A DNA stretch of 51,371 nt from an uncultured Clostridium sp. (GCA_948436975.1 CAOJJB010000013.1:1-51371); one strand, 5' to 3'. Positions 43,100 through 51,371 are shown, counted from the stretch's first letter. The notes: generated by a model from the sequence alone, not told the origin. A program made the numbers and translations.

Positions 43100-43789
43100 T
43101 CATAAATCTAGATTATTTGACATAAGGCCAATAATTAATTTAGGAGTAGGTCTTTCAGGGTATGTTATATTAAAGTACCTTTCTACATGAATATAACTTT
43201 CTTTAGTATGTTTTCTATGCATATAGTTTATTGAACGAGCAATAGACCATTTTACTCTATCTACAGTTGTATTATTTATTTCAGCAATATGACAATAAAT
43301 ATCTCTTGAAAGTTGTTCAAAAGAATATGAACCTTTATATGTACGAGCATACATTATTGCATCTAATAAATAAACAGTTCCAGAAAGCTTAAAATCAAAA
43401 CCAAATTTAGTTAATAATTCAATAGCTTTTTCTTTTTGCGAATGTGTTATATTTTTTTGAATATACATAAAAATTTTTTTAGAAAGCTCCGAAAAACTTA
43501 AACTATAATCTAAAATCAAAGTATTTTTCGGAGATCTACCAGTTCGTTTTGATTTTGAAATTAATACAATATTAGGTTCGTTTGGAAAAAGATTTTGTTT
43601 AATCATATCAATAACATGAATATTTGTAGTAACAATTAAATCAGGTTCTATTTTTATTAGTAAATCTTTTGTTTCATCTAAAGTGTTAGCAATTCCTAAT
43701 ATTCTTAAATTATCAATATTAATTAGAATTTTATTTATTATTTTCTTTGCAGTTTGATTTTCCTTACATACAATTAATACTTTTAACAT
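43100..43789 (-). CDS. Spo0A-like regulator with a degenerate receiver domain
   Basis: This 229-residue protein has two domains. The N-terminal 115 residues follow the receiver pattern (LKVLIVCKENQTAKKIINKI, then EPDLIVTTNIHV) but lack the acidic pair after the first strand and the phosphoacceptor Asp, which is Thr or Asn here. The C-terminal domain (about 120-229) resembles the Spo0A DNA-binding effector: ELLTKFGFDFKLSGTVYLLD, TTVDRVKWSIARSINYM, and RPTPKLIIGLMSNNL. It may bind 0A-like boxes without phosphorylation. The start is the ATG at 43789; an upstream in-frame ATG overlaps the AGGGGGG site. Confidence 0.8.
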   Translation of the reverse strand: MLKVLIVCKENQTAKKIINKILINIDNLRILGIANTLDETKDLLIKIEPDLIVTTNIHVIDMIKQNLFPNEPNIVLISKSKRTGRSPKNTLILDYSLSFSELSKKIFMYIQKNITHSQKEKAIELLTKFGFDFKLSGTVYLLDAIMYARTYKGSYSFEQLSRDIYCHIAEINNTTVDRVKWSIARSINYMHRKHTKESYIHVERYFNITYPERPTPKLIIGLMSNNLDL

Positions 43790-43922
43790 TTTACCCCCCT
43801 TCATATATATAACAATTCAGATCGACAAAAAGTGACAAAATTAAAAAATAAAATTGACTTATAAATAATTAATTAAAAATAATAAGTATTTATAAGTCAA
43901 TTTTTAATATATTTGTAAATAA

Positions 43923-44300
43923 TTACATACCTTGTTCACCAGGCATAATATAATCAATTACACCATATATTAAGGCACCAATTATAGCAGCCATCCATGA
44001 TATAGAATATCCTGCTACGAAAAACTGTGTTGCATATAAAACTACTACTGCAAGTACAAAACCTACAAAACCTTTTCCGAAAGCCATTGCATGTAAGCCA
44101 GTAAATTTTATTATAAGATAATCCATAACAGTTAAAACGATAGCAGATATAGCTAATGACCAAATATTATTTATGGAAAATCCAGGTGTAAAAAATGCAG
44201 TTATTACTAAGATAATTGCAGCAACTATAAATCTACCAATTATTTGACCAACAGTTCCCATTGTGCTATTAGATTGTGCATTTGAATTATTGTTGTCCAT
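43923..44300 (-). CDS. Four-segment small membrane protein (holin or DUF2512-like)
   Basis: This 125-residue protein has a polar N-terminus (MDNNNSNAQSNS) and four membrane segments at about 18-38, 45-63, 72-95 and 99-118. The pattern GFSINNIWSLAISAIVLTVM and GKGFVGFVLAVVVLY resembles the YndM/DUF2512 group or the four-segment phage holin-like family; I cannot separate these by eye. AGGAGGTTTGCAAA precedes the ATG. It is a single gene with no phage genes nearby, which argues against a real lysis holin. Confidence 0.8.
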   Translation of the reverse strand: MDNNNSNAQSNSTMGTVGQIIGRFIVAAIILVITAFFTPGFSINNIWSLAISAIVLTVMDYLIIKFTGLHAMAFGKGFVGFVLAVVVLYATQFFVAGYSISWMAAIIGALIYGVIDYIMPGEQGM

Positions 44301-44444
44301 TTTGCAAACCTCCTTGCTTTAAAAGTATATTTGAAATAAAAGATAAATTTTCAAAAAAATTTATTAAATTTATAAACAAATATAAGTATATTTTGATAAT
44401 TTTTGCGAAAAATATTCATATAAAATTTATATTTAGAGGTTTAT

Positions 44445-45119
44445 ATGATACTTATATTAGTTAGAACTGTAATTATATATATTTTGGTATTATTTGTAAT
44501 GAGATTTATGGGAAAAAGAGAATTAGGTCAAATGCAACCTTTTGAATTGGTTATATCAATTATGATTGCTGATCTTGCGGCAACACCTATGGCTGAAATA
44601 GGAATACCTATATTATATGGAATTATTCCAATTTTTGGATTATTAATAATGCATGTAATAATATCAGTATTAAATTTAAAAAGTATTAAAATGAGAGAAA
44701 TTATATGTGGTAAACCAAGAATTTTAATATATAGAGGAAAAATTGATGAACAAGCTTTAATAAAAGAAAATTTTACAATTAATGAATTACAAGAAAGGTT
44801 AAGAGTAAATAATATAAATAATTTGGGTGATGTAGAATTTGCAATATTAGAAACAAGTGGGCAGATAAGTGTTGTTCCAAAACCAGAAAAAAGAGCTTTG
44901 AAGCCAGAAGATTTTAATATGAAAGTAAATTATGAAGGAATTGCATATGATTTAGTGATTGATGGAAAAGTTATGAATGATAATTTGAAAAAAATAGGAA
45001 AAGATTATAATTGGTTAAATAAAGAAGTTAGTAAGTTTGGTATGAAACCAGAAGAAGCTCTTGTTGTTGTTCTAAATGGAGATCAAACTATTTTTTGTCA
45101 AAAGAAAGAAGTGAAATAA
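44445..45119 (+). CDS. DUF421 (YetF-like) membrane protein
   Basis: This 224-residue protein matches the YetF/DUF421 family: three N-terminal membrane segments (residues 1-19, 33-52 and 57-77) with the conserved MGKRELGQMQPFELVISIMI between the first two, then the soluble domain with GKPRILIYRGKIDEQAL, NFTINELQERLR and VEFAILETSGQISVVPK. In Bacillus such proteins affect the spore surface or are germination-related; the role is not settled. TTAGAGG precedes the ATG. The stop overlaps the next ATG by one base (TAATG), a conserved pairing with DUF4363 genes. Confidence 0.92.
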   Translation: MILILVRTVIIYILVLFVMRFMGKRELGQMQPFELVISIMIADLAATPMAEIGIPILYGIIPIFGLLIMHVIISVLNLKSIKMREIICGKPRILIYRGKIDEQALIKENFTINELQERLRVNNINNLGDVEFAILETSGQISVVPKPEKRALKPEDFNMKVNYEGIAYDLVIDGKVMNDNLKKIGKDYNWLNKEVSKFGMKPEEALVVVLNGDQTIFCQKKEVK

Positions 45120-45544
45120 TGAGATTTAAAAAAGAAATTATTTTAGTAGTAATAATTATTATAGGTATAGTTTTATTAGAATCTGTAACTAATTATGTAT
45201 CTAAACAAACTGTTCAAAAAATTTCAAGTGAATTAGATAAAATAGTTAAAGAATTAGAAGAAGCTGTAGAACTTAAAGAAAATTATGAATTGAGTGATGA
45301 ATTTAAATATAGTATGAAAAATGATATAAAACAGTTTAAAGATATATGGTATAAAGAACAAGATAAATTATCTTTGTTTTTTGAACATGATGAATTAGAA
45401 AAAGTAACTAGAAGTATTGTAGTATTAGAGGAAAATTCTAAGAATGAAGAATTTGAGTCTTCTTTAGAAAATGCGTCAGAATTTAGATATTGGTTATATC
45501 ATTTTGAAGAAAAAGAAAAATTAAAAATAAAAAATATATTATAA
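45119..45544 (+). CDS. DUF4363 family protein
   Basis: This 141-residue protein has one N-terminal membrane segment (about 7-24), followed by a helical, acidic extracytoplasmic domain with paired helices (IKQFKDIWYKEQDKLSLFFE), typical of DUF4363. The start is taken at ATG 45119, overlapping the stop of the YetF-like gene, rather than an ATG 24 bases upstream inside that gene. The two-gene unit is known in sporulating Firmicutes; the function is unknown. Confidence 0.85.
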   Translation: MRFKKEIILVVIIIIGIVLLESVTNYVSKQTVQKISSELDKIVKELEEAVELKENYELSDEFKYSMKNDIKQFKDIWYKEQDKLSLFFEHDELEKVTRSIVVLEENSKNEEFESSLENASEFRYWLYHFEEKEKLKIKNIL

Positions 45545-45574
45545 TATTAATTAATAAGTTAAATATATAAAAGT

Positions 45575-45620
45575 GGATATTAATAAATTGATTTTATATT
45601 TTTCAATTTGATTAATATCC
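45575..45620. terminator. Bidirectional terminator
   Basis: GGATATTAATAAATTGA (45575-45591) pairs with TCAATTTGATTAATATCC (45603-45620) with one bulged base, between convergent genes; T-rich sequence follows on the plus strand. Confidence 0.65.
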
Positions 45621-45632
45621 ATTTTATATTTT

Positions 45633-46571
45633 TTATAAATTTTCACTTTTTTCTTTTATTATGTAAATAGGCCTTTGTTTTACTTCTAGATATGTTTTAG
45701 ATAAATACTGTCCTATAATTCCTAGTGAGAATAATTGTATACCACTTACCATAAATATGATACAAACTAAAGATGGCCAACCACTTGTAGGATCTCCTAA
45801 TATTAGAGTTTTAAAAATAATAGCTATGATTAATAAAAATGATACTACACAAAAAAGTAATCCTATAATTGAAGAAATTATTAAAGGAGTAGTTGAAAAT
45901 GCAGTAATTGCTTCTAATGCATATTTCATTAATTTCCAAAAAGACCATTTAGTTTGTCCAGCTACTCTTTGTATATTTTTATATTCAATCCATTTTACAT
46001 CGAAACCAACAAAACTAAATAAGCCTTTAGAATATCTATTATATTCTTTTAGAGATAGTATTGCATTAACAACAGTTTTTTTCATAAAAACATAATCTCT
46101 AGCGCCATCAACCATTTCAAAACTAGTCATTTTATTTATTAGTTTATAAAATATCTTAGCAAAAAAACTTCTTATAATTGGTTCACCAGTTCTGTTTACA
46201 CGTTTAGTTCCAACTGCATCATAATTTTCATTAATAATATAATTATACATTTCAATTAAAAGATAAGGTGGATCTTGAAGATCAGCATCCATTAAAGTAA
46301 CATAATCTCCTGTGGAATTTTGAAGACCTGCAAAAATAGCAGCTTCTTTTCCAAAATTTCTCGAAAATGAAATATATTTTACTTTAGAATCTTTATTTGA
46401 TAAACTTTTTATAATATTTAATGTGTTATCTTTAGAACCATCATTAACAAAAATAATTTCAAAATCTACATTTTTAGGAAATTTTTTTATATTTTTTATT
46501 AATTCTTCATAAAATAATGGTAATACTTTTTCTTCATTATAACAAGATACAATTATAGATATTTTTTCCAT
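45633..46571 (-). CDS. Family 2 glycosyltransferase (GtrB/CsbB-like)
   Basis: This 312-residue protein belongs to the DPM1/GtrB type that loads sugars onto undecaprenyl phosphate at the membrane. The GT-A domain shows SIIVSCYNEEKVLPLFYEEL, IIFVNDGSKDNTL and the DXD-type motif TLMDADLQDPP near residue 90. RVAGQTKWSFWKLMKYALEA precedes two C-terminal membrane segments (about 230-255 and 265-290). The start is ATG 46571, with TAGGAG eight bases upstream; an ATG 33 bases earlier has no such site. It probably supplies a lipid-linked sugar for wall or surface polymer decoration. Confidence 0.92.
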   Translation of the reverse strand: MEKISIIVSCYNEEKVLPLFYEELIKNIKKFPKNVDFEIIFVNDGSKDNTLNIIKSLSNKDSKVKYISFSRNFGKEAAIFAGLQNSTGDYVTLMDADLQDPPYLLIEMYNYIINENYDAVGTKRVNRTGEPIIRSFFAKIFYKLINKMTSFEMVDGARDYVFMKKTVVNAILSLKEYNRYSKGLFSFVGFDVKWIEYKNIQRVAGQTKWSFWKLMKYALEAITAFSTTPLIISSIIGLLFCVVSFLLIIAIIFKTLILGDPTSGWPSLVCIIFMVSGIQLFSLGIIGQYLSKTYLEVKQRPIYIIKEKSENL

Positions 46572-46660
46572 ATATTTAACTCCTAGTATATAATAACGTA
46601 ACAATTATATCACATAGCAAAATTTATTACAAATAAAATTAAAATTAATTGGAAAAAGGG

Positions 46661-46689
46661 TTGATATTTATATTCAAATATAATATAAT
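46661..46689 (+). promoter_or_regulatory. Promoter of the mreB/mbl gene
   Basis: TTGATA (46661-46666) and TATAAT (46684-46689), 17-base spacer, 65 bases before the ATG. Confidence 0.65.
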
Positions 46690-46754
46690 CTTAAAGTAAA
46701 AGTAACGTAGAAATTACTGAAAATTACTCAAAAATATAAAAGGGGAGAAGGTTA

Positions 46755-47750
46755 ATGTTTGGACAAGATATCGGAATTGATTTAGGAACAGCTACTGTAA
46801 TAGCATATGTAAAAGGAAAAGGAATAATATTAAGAGAACCCTCAGTAGTAGCTGTAAACAATGTAACTGGGGAAGTTTTAGCAGTAGGGCATGAAGCAAG
46901 AAGAATGTTAGGAAGAACTCCTGGAAATATTGTAGCAATTAGACCTTTAAGAGATGGAGTAATTTCAGATTATACAGTAACAGAAAAAATGTTAAAATAT
47001 TTTATAGGAAAAATAGGAGGAAGATTTTTATTTGCTCCTAGAATAATGATCTGTATACCATCACAAGTTACAGAAGTAGAAAAAAAAGCAGTAATAGATG
47101 CAGCGTCAAATGCAGGCGCTAGAAAAGTTTACTTAATAGAAGAGCCAATAGCAGCAGCAATTGGAGCTGGAATAGATATATCAAAACCATGTGGAAATAT
47201 GATAGTAGATATAGGAGGAGGAACAACAGACATAGCAGTTATATCATTAGGAGGCTCAGTAGTAAGTTCTTCAATAAAAATAGCAGGAGATAAATTTGAC
47301 GAACATATAGTAAAATACATCAAAAAAAGACATAATGTAATGATAGGAGAAAGAACAGCAGAAGAATTAAAGCAACAAATAGGATGTGTATATCCAAAGA
47401 TACAAGATATGGAAATGGATGTAAGAGGAAGAGATTTAGTAACAGGACTACCAAAGACAATAACTATATACTCAAGTGAAATGATGGAAGCATTAGAAGA
47501 ACCAGCAACATTAATTGTAGATGCAGTACATGCAGTATTAGAAAAAACCCCACCAGAACTAGCAGCAGACATAAGTGATAAAGGAATATATATGACAGGT
47601 GGAGGATGTTTAATAGATGGATTAGACAGGCTATTACAAGAAAAAACAGGAATAAATGTTATGATAGCAGAAGATGCAATATCATGTGTTGCAAAAGGAA
47701 CAGGAAAAGCACTAGATAATTTAGACAGTATGGATAGAATGAGAAAATAA
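46755..47750 (+). CDS. mreB: Rod-shape-determining protein MreB/Mbl
   Basis: MreB is the bacterial actin that directs lateral wall synthesis. The 331-residue protein has the phosphate-1 motif GIDLGTATVIAYVKGKG, the connecting motifs, and phosphate-2 VDIGGGTTDIAVISLGG near residue 155; EEPIAAAIGAGID and the adenosine motif YMTGGGCLIDGLDRLL follow. MLGRTPGNIVAIRPLRDGVI is close to the Mbl paralogue of Bacillus. mreC and mreD are not adjacent, which also suits an Mbl-type single gene. GGGGAGAAGG precedes the ATG. A terminator follows. Confidence 0.94.
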   Translation: MFGQDIGIDLGTATVIAYVKGKGIILREPSVVAVNNVTGEVLAVGHEARRMLGRTPGNIVAIRPLRDGVISDYTVTEKMLKYFIGKIGGRFLFAPRIMICIPSQVTEVEKKAVIDAASNAGARKVYLIEEPIAAAIGAGIDISKPCGNMIVDIGGGTTDIAVISLGGSVVSSSIKIAGDKFDEHIVKYIKKRHNVMIGERTAEELKQQIGCVYPKIQDMEMDVRGRDLVTGLPKTITIYSSEMMEALEEPATLIVDAVHAVLEKTPPELAADISDKGIYMTGGGCLIDGLDRLLQEKTGINVMIAEDAISCVAKGTGKALDNLDSMDRMRK

Positions 47751-47759
47751 TAAAATAAT

Positions 47760-47790
47760 AAAATACTCATATTTTATATGAGTATTTTAT
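47760..47790 (+). terminator. Terminator after mreB
   Basis: AAAATACTCATA (47760-47771) pairs with TATGAGTATTTT (47777-47788) with a five-base loop; the T-tail is short. Confidence 0.7.
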
Positions 47791-47897
47791 TAATATATTG
47801 AAAGAATAATTTAATAGGAAAAGAATAAGTATACATCTATGTGAATTTAAAAAATAGTTATTTATTTAATATTAATTATAAATTAGGAGAATGTGTT

Positions 47898-48704
47898 ATG
47901 AAAATTACTATATTAACAGAAAATAGGAAATGTGATAATAATTGTATTAATGAAGATGGATTATCTATATACATAGAGATAAATAACAATAAATTACTTT
48001 TGGATAGTGGAATAACAGATGCTTTTTTAAGAAATTCCAAAACTTTAGGTATTAATTTAGATGAAGTAAATACAATTGTTTTAAGTCATGGACATTGGGA
48101 TCATGGAAATGGTTTAAAATATATAAATACCAAGAAAACATTAATTTTGCATCCAGAATGTTATCTAGAAAGATATAGTTTAAAAAGAAATATGGCATTT
48201 GCAGGAATTAATGAAACTAGAGAAGAATTATTGAGAAAATTTGAATTAATTGAAACAAAAGACCCATATAAAATCTTTGATGATGTATGGTTTTTAGGAC
48301 AGATTAACAGAAAATTTGAAGTGCCAGTTAAAAATTTACCTACTGTTTTGAAAGAAGAAAAAATTGATTATTTATATGATGATTGTGGAGGAATTGCTAT
48401 CAAAACAGAAAATGGGAGTGTTGTATTTAGTTCTTGTTCTCATTCTGGAATTGATAATATTATTGAACAAGCAAAACAAATTACTAAAGAAGATAGAGTT
48501 ATAGCTGTTATTGGTGGATTCCATTTAAAAGAAATAAATGCGTATACAGACCAAGTAATACAATATTTTAGAGATAATAATGTGCAAAGTGCATATATGG
48601 GACATTGTACTTCTGATGAAGTAATAGAATATTTTAAAGAAAAATTAAATGGATGTACAGAAGTTAAAAAATTATTTGCAGGTGCAAAATTTGAAATAGA
48701 CTAA
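47898..48704 (+). CDS. MBL-fold metallo-hydrolase
   Basis: This 268-residue protein has the metallo-beta-lactamase signature VLSHGHWDHGNGLKYI near residue 60 and later metal-site regions: VVFSSCSHSGIDNII, VIGGFHL and MGHCTSDEV near the C-terminus. The overall layout resembles the group annotated as 7,8-dihydropterin-6-yl-methyl aminobenzene phosphate synthase-like, which binds two metals in the cytoplasm; the substrate in bacteria is not known. The start is ATG 47898 with TAGGAG 9 bases upstream; the frame is open back to a GTG at 47841, which has no such site. Confidence 0.88.
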   Translation: MKITILTENRKCDNNCINEDGLSIYIEINNNKLLLDSGITDAFLRNSKTLGINLDEVNTIVLSHGHWDHGNGLKYINTKKTLILHPECYLERYSLKRNMAFAGINETREELLRKFELIETKDPYKIFDDVWFLGQINRKFEVPVKNLPTVLKEEKIDYLYDDCGGIAIKTENGSVVFSSCSHSGIDNIIEQAKQITKEDRVIAVIGGFHLKEINAYTDQVIQYFRDNNVQSAYMGHCTSDEVIEYFKEKLNGCTEVKKLFAGAKFEID

Positions 48705-48814
48705 ACGTAATTTATAATAATTCTTTAAAAATAGTTGTATCTAATTGAAAAGTCGATTGTTATACTAGTAAGAGTAAGTATTTAAAATGATAATGAGTAA
48801 TTTATAGGATATAA

Positions 48815-48913
48815 GATGTAATAGATTCAAAAAAATCTAAATGTAAAGAATTATTTATTGTTAATGAAAAAACATCATTAGAAGATATTTTGAAAGAAAA
48901 GAAGTTCATATAA
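48815..48913 (+). pseudogene. Coding remnant before mtaB
   Basis: The 330-base gap between the hydrolase and mtaB is mostly featureless. One frame without a start codon reads DVIDSKKSKCKELFIVNEKT then SLEDILKEKKFI to TAA at 48911. It looks like the tail of a small lost gene, of a kind often seen in mobile elements, but I cannot name it. The remainder (48705-48814 and 48914-49017) shows nothing clear. Confidence 0.3.
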
Positions 48914-49032
48914 TTATAGAATACTAAAATACTTTGTTATTTAAAAATTAATAAAGTAAAACATGAGGATATACGACCAAACTAAATAAAGAGGAATTAA
49001 AAAAGTCAATTGTGATACTAGGAGAAATAAGA

Positions 49033-50328
49033 ATGGAAAAAGAAAAAAAAGTAGCATTTTATACATTAGGTTGCAAAGTAAACCAATATGAAACAAATGG
49101 AATGATACAAATATTTACAAATGCAGGATATAAAATAGTGCCATTTGAGGAAGAGGCAAATATATATATAATAAACACATGTACAGTAACAAATATGTCA
49201 GATAGAAAATCTAGACAAATTTTAAGACAAGCAAAAAAGAATAATCCAAATTCAATAGTTGTAGCTATTGGATGTTATGCACAAATTGCAAAAAAAGAAA
49301 TAGAAAAAATTGAAGAAATAGATTTAGTATTAGGAAATAATGAAAAAGTTAATATTTTAGAATATGTTGAAAAATTTTTAAAAAATCGAAATAATATTAA
49401 TATTGAAGATATCATGCAAAATAAGAACTATGAGGATTTTGGAAGTGTAACATATACAGAGAAAACAAGAGCAGTTATAAAAGTACAAGATGGTTGTGAT
49501 AGATTTTGTTCATATTGTATTATTCCTTATGCAAGAGGAAGAGTTAGAAGTAGAAATCCTATAAATGTAATAAATGAAATAAAAGAAATATCTAAAAAAG
49601 GAATAAAAGAGGTTGTAATAACAGGTATTCATGTAGCATCATATGGAAAAGATTTTAAAGAAAAATTTGAACTTATAGATTTATTAGAAAAAATAAATGA
49701 AATAGAAGGAATAAATAGAATTAGATTAGGGTCAATAGAACCATTATTAATAACCGAAGAATTTATGAATAGAATAGTTAAATTGAAAAAAATATGTCAT
49801 CATTTTCACTTATCATTACAAAGTGGATGCACTAAGACACTACAAAGAATGAACAGAAAATATAGTGCAGAAGAATTTGAAAACATAGTAAAAATAATCA
49901 GAAATGCATATAATGATGTTATTTTAACAACAGATATAATAGTAGGTTTTCCAGAGGAAACAGATGAAGAATTTGAAATTACATATAACTTTTTAAAAAA
50001 AATAAAATTTTATAAAATGCATATTTTTAAATACTCTCCTAGAAAAGGAACTAAAGCTGCAAATATTAAAAATCAAGTATCAGGCGATATAAAAGAATTA
50101 AGAAGTAAAAGATTAATTGAATTATCAGATATAAATGAAAATGAATATTTAAAATCCTATTTAAATAAAGAAATTGAAGTATTATTTGAAGAATTTGATG
50201 GAGAATATTATAAAGGTCATACTGCAAACTATATAATGGTAAAAGTAAAATCAAATGATAATCTAACAAATGAAATAAGAAAAGTAAAAATTAAGAAAGC
50301 AGAAGAAATGAAACTAATAGCAGAATAG
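49033..50328 (+). CDS. mtaB: tRNA t6A37 methylthiotransferase MtaB
   Basis: MtaB adds a methylthio group to t6A37 of tRNAs that read ANN codons. The 431-residue protein has the N-terminal MTTase domain with cluster cysteines in FYTLGCKVNQYE, INTCTVTN and IGCYAQ; the radical SAM motif CDRFCSYC (C155, C159, C162); and a C-terminal TRAM-like domain. The second family motif, YARGRVRSR, follows. The start is ATG 49033 with CTAGGAG 8 bases upstream, rather than the GTG at 49012. It is separate from yqeV-type neighbours such as dnaJ-prmA-rsmE, which are not in the window. Confidence 0.93.
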   Translation: MEKEKKVAFYTLGCKVNQYETNGMIQIFTNAGYKIVPFEEEANIYIINTCTVTNMSDRKSRQILRQAKKNNPNSIVVAIGCYAQIAKKEIEKIEEIDLVLGNNEKVNILEYVEKFLKNRNNINIEDIMQNKNYEDFGSVTYTEKTRAVIKVQDGCDRFCSYCIIPYARGRVRSRNPINVINEIKEISKKGIKEVVITGIHVASYGKDFKEKFELIDLLEKINEIEGINRIRLGSIEPLLITEEFMNRIVKLKKICHHFHLSLQSGCTKTLQRMNRKYSAEEFENIVKIIRNAYNDVILTTDIIVGFPEETDEEFEITYNFLKKIKFYKMHIFKYSPRKGTKAANIKNQVSGDIKELRSKRLIELSDINENEYLKSYLNKEIEVLFEEFDGEYYKGHTANYIMVKVKSNDNLTNEIRKVKIKKAEEMKLIAE

Positions 50329-50444
50329 TATATTGTAATAATTTAGTAATTAAAATTTAATATAAAAGATATTGAATGAGAATGTTCCATATAGTATAAA
50401 TATATTAAGATATAATAGTTATACACAAAGGAGGAACAATAATA

Positions 50445-50714
50445 ATGAAAGAATATAAATTGTCAGAAACATCCGAAGCAGGAAATTTACCAGCAGTAGT
50501 TGGTATTTGGGGAAAAATGAAGAAAGTATTATTTGGAAAAATAGATTGGAATAAGCCAATCGTTCTAGAATTAACACCAAAACAAGAAAAAGTTATAACA
50601 GAAGTACATGATTTTTTATTTCAAGAAGTTAAATTTCCAGAATTACATGATTTCTTTTTCCAAGAAATTAATTTATTTGCTAAATTTGGAAAAAATAAAG
50701 AAAATAATAATTAA
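50445..50714 (+). CDS. Small protein with a repeated HDFxFQE motif
   Basis: This 89-residue protein is unknown to me by function. It begins MKEYKLSETSEAGNLPAVVG and contains three tandem versions of a short unit ending in an aromatic-rich F-x-x-E/K-I/V: VLFGKIDWNKP, EVHDFLFQEVKFP and ELHDFFFQEINLF. No signal peptide or clear membrane segment is seen, though the aromatic faces could contact membranes or partners. AAAGGAGGAAC precedes the ATG. A clear terminator follows, so it is a real single-gene unit. Confidence 0.75.
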   Translation: MKEYKLSETSEAGNLPAVVGIWGKMKKVLFGKIDWNKPIVLELTPKQEKVITEVHDFLFQEVKFPELHDFFFQEINLFAKFGKNKENNN

Positions 50715-50744
50715 AATAAAAGAGTAATATTGGATTATAAAAAG

Positions 50745-50775
50745 ATTCAATGGAATTATTCCATTGAATTTTTTT
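50745..50775 (+). terminator. Terminator after the small-repeat gene
   Basis: ATTCAATGGAA (50745-50755) pairs with TTCCATTGAAT (50759-50769) with a three-base loop, followed by seven T. Confidence 0.9.
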
Positions 50776-50851
50776 GTAAATACTAAATGATAAAAGCAGT
50801 TGGTTATGTAATGAAAATGTATTTAAAAAATAATATAAAGAATCGAATTTA

Positions 50852-51371
50852 GTGAAAGTATATTGTAAAATAAAAATAAATACGTTTAGAAGTGCAAATA
50901 TAAGATATAAAGGAACAAAAGCAGAAATATCAGAAGATAAGAATACCTTAAATGTAAATGTAGCAGATTTAGCATATCCAGGAGCAGGAGTAGAAATTTC
51001 AGTAGACATAGTAAATGTAGGAACAATACCAGCACAGGTAAATGCAGTAACACCAACAAATATAGCAGGAAGTGAGCATATAAAAATAGAAGGGCTAGAT
51101 GCAATAACAACAGATCATCCAATAATAGAAGTAGGAGGAAAATGTAACATACATTTTACAGTAGAATGGCCAGTAACAGCAACAGATCCATTAGGAGAAA
51201 ATGGAGAAAATACAAGTTTTGGATTAGAAATAGAGTATACCCAAAGTACAGGAAAAGAATTTGAAGGAAGTGCAAAACATGAAGATGAAGCAATAGGAAA
51301 CACAACACCAGTAGAGCCAGTAGAACCAAAAGTAAATTTAGCAGAAACAATAACAGGAAGTGATTATGGAA
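50852..51371 (+). CDS. Surface protein, N-terminus unusual, 3' end outside window
   Basis: The open frame runs off the window. From a GTG at 50852 it reads VKVYCKIKINTFRSANIRYK and continues with a beta-rich domain (ISVDIVNVGTIPAQVNAV, HPIIEVGGKCNIHFTVEW) and a Pro-Glu stretch (TTPVEPVEPK). This resembles SipW-dependent or camelysin/TasA-like surface proteins of Firmicutes. However, the expected signal peptide is absent: an in-frame stop lies upstream and no ribosome binding site precedes the GTG. Either the true start is spliced off by a frameshift or the 5' end is decayed. Codons are strongly A-ending, as in other surface genes. Confidence 0.55.
   Translation, partial: MKVYCKIKINTFRSANIRYKGTKAEISEDKNTLNVNVADLAYPGAGVEISVDIVNVGTIPAQVNAVTPTNIAGSEHIKIEGLDAITTDHPIIEVGGKCNIHFTVEWPVTATDPLGENGENTSFGLEIEYTQSTGKEFEGSAKHEDEAIGNTTPVEPVEPKVNLAETITGSDYG

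Noticed and set aside
43923-44300. Prophage holin gene.
   Set aside because: No other phage genes lie nearby and the fold also fits a housekeeping small membrane family.
785-47300. Other CGG trinucleotides inside genes (rplF, rplO, map, rpoA, P-type ATPase, leuA, mreB and others) as further shift sites.
   Set aside because: Each spans two codons (such as GAC-GGA, GGC-GGA, GCG-GTA, ATC-GGA) and the genes read through without a break.

Overview
The window is a roughly 51 kb piece of a low-GC Firmicutes chromosome, most likely an uncultured gut-type member of the Clostridia. The evidence is the very AT-rich sequence, strong AGGAGG-type ribosome binding sites, the order of the spc and alpha ribosomal operons, an Ile T-box, a manganese riboswitch, a Spo0A-like regulator and a one-piece tmRNA. 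No rRNA genes, complete insertion sequences or CRISPR arrays were seen.

Layout. 1-9500: the end of the ribosomal super-operon (rpsN-rpsH-rplF-rplR-rpsE-rplO-secY-adk-map-infA-rpmJ-rpsM-rpsK-rpsD-rpoA-rplQ). rpmD (L30) is absent from its usual place, and there are two unexplained hairpins. 9600-16150: a small membrane protein, a divergent RelA/SpoT-domain protein, a U32 tRNA-hydroxylation protein, the lysine genes dapA and dapB with an HD protein between them, and ssrA (tmRNA). 16150-20460: accessory and partly decayed sequence with unknown proteins, broken small ORFs and an intact uracil-DNA-glycosylase-like protein. 20580-24790: a manganese-riboswitch-controlled P-type cation ATPase and a polysaccharide deacetylase. 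24790-28180: tRNA-Leu followed by an island-like stretch (Nudix pseudogene, dinD, an unknown gene, a structured intergenic region). 28180-33980: a leucine operon (leader peptide, leuC, leuD, leuB, leuA, ilvE). 34000-40000: an unknown membrane protein, a flavoprotein, a radical-SAM-like protein, an MgtC protein and a GltD-like oxidoreductase. 39800-43030: T-box and ileS. 43100-51371: a Spo0A-like regulator, small membrane proteins, a glycosyltransferase, mreB/mbl, an MBL-fold hydrolase, mtaB, an unknown small protein and the start of a surface protein.

Main discovery candidate. I checked every CGG in the window, on the coding strand of every gene. An in-frame CGG codon occurs only three times, in dinD (26441), leuC (28921) and leuD (30187). 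At each one the reading frame breaks, and it is restored exactly by skipping the C and reading the next triplet GGA as Gly. In leuC and dinD that Gly is, from my memory of the families, the conserved residue. All other Arg codons of the CGN box are used normally. This suggests CGG has no decoder in this organism and that CGGA acts as a +1 frameshift site (or a four-base Gly codon). A systematic sequencing error is the main alternative.

Regulation. The leu operon has a complete classical attenuator: promoter, a Leu-rich leader peptide, and three mutually exclusive pairings ending in a terminator. The leucine operon may therefore sense leucine through leader stalling and also require frameshifting in two of its enzymes. 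ileS is under T-box control, and the cation ATPase is under a riboswitch whose aptamer shares bases with a terminator.
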